Shown in pieces: positions 1 through 6,070 of a stretch of DNA of 6,070 nt. The position numbers and the translations under genes were made by a program. The notes beneath the pieces were generated by a model. It was not told the origin of the DNA. It saw only the letters and a list, made by a program, of their open reading frames with translations, and did not search any database. This DNA comes from an uncultured Collinsella sp. (GTDB lineage: Bacteria; Actinomycetota; Coriobacteriia; Coriobacteriales; Coriobacteriaceae). The DNA is taken from the NCBI GenBank assembly GCA_902465115.1, contig CABQMC010000099.1, forward strand, positions 1 through 6,070, given 5' to 3'. Within the stretch, counting starts at the first letter, position 1; the number at the start of each line of letters is the position of its first letter.

Positions 1-2185
<2,185 letters not shown>

Positions 2186-2191
2186 TTGACT

Positions 2192-6070
<3,879 letters not shown>

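Overview
The window holds two genes of the core transcription machinery and nothing else I can support. They are the 3' part of rpoB (beta subunit of RNA polymerase) and most of rpoC (beta' subunit). They lie head to tail on the + strand and are separated by only 6 bases. Both are cut by the window: rpoB lacks its 5' part and rpoC lacks its last residues and stop codon.

Layout: positions 1-2185 encode the last 727 residues of RpoB, from the conserved [14 protein letters not shown] block (rifampicin cluster II, about E. coli C559) to a long acidic C-terminal tail. A Shine-Dalgarno sequence (AAGGAG, 2177-2182) overlaps the last two rpoB codons and serves a GTG start at 2192. Positions 2192-6070 encode the first 1293 residues of RpoC. 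These include the N-terminal zinc-binding domain, clamp, sigma-binding coiled coil, NADFDGDQM catalytic loop, rim helices, F-loop, bridge helix, second zinc site, trigger loop and most of the C-terminal region. There is no gene-free stretch over 300 bases, and no RNA gene, mobile element, CRISPR array or intein.

Organism: the DNA is G+C rich, with mostly C or G in third codon positions. RpoC resembles the actinobacterial form: it has a long charged helical insert in the clamp, its catalytic aspartates are numbered as in Mycobacterium (535/537/539), and it lacks the large E. coli-type trigger-loop insert SI3. RpoB lacks the E. coli SI2 insert. The C-terminal half of RpoC departs from the mycobacterial sequence at many positions that are otherwise near-constant. 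I infer an actinobacterium outside the mycobacterial lineage. Coriobacteriia (Collinsella/Olsenella-like gut bacteria) is my best guess, from recall and not from a search.

The two products assemble with two alpha subunits and omega into RNA polymerase. The tight spacing and shared RBS region suggest co-transcription and coupled translation, which would help match beta and beta' output. I see no new biological system here. The points worth checking are lineage-specific changes around the catalytic centre, a serine at the fidaxomicin-sensitising position of beta', and the in-frame arrangement of rpoB and rpoC across a single TAG.
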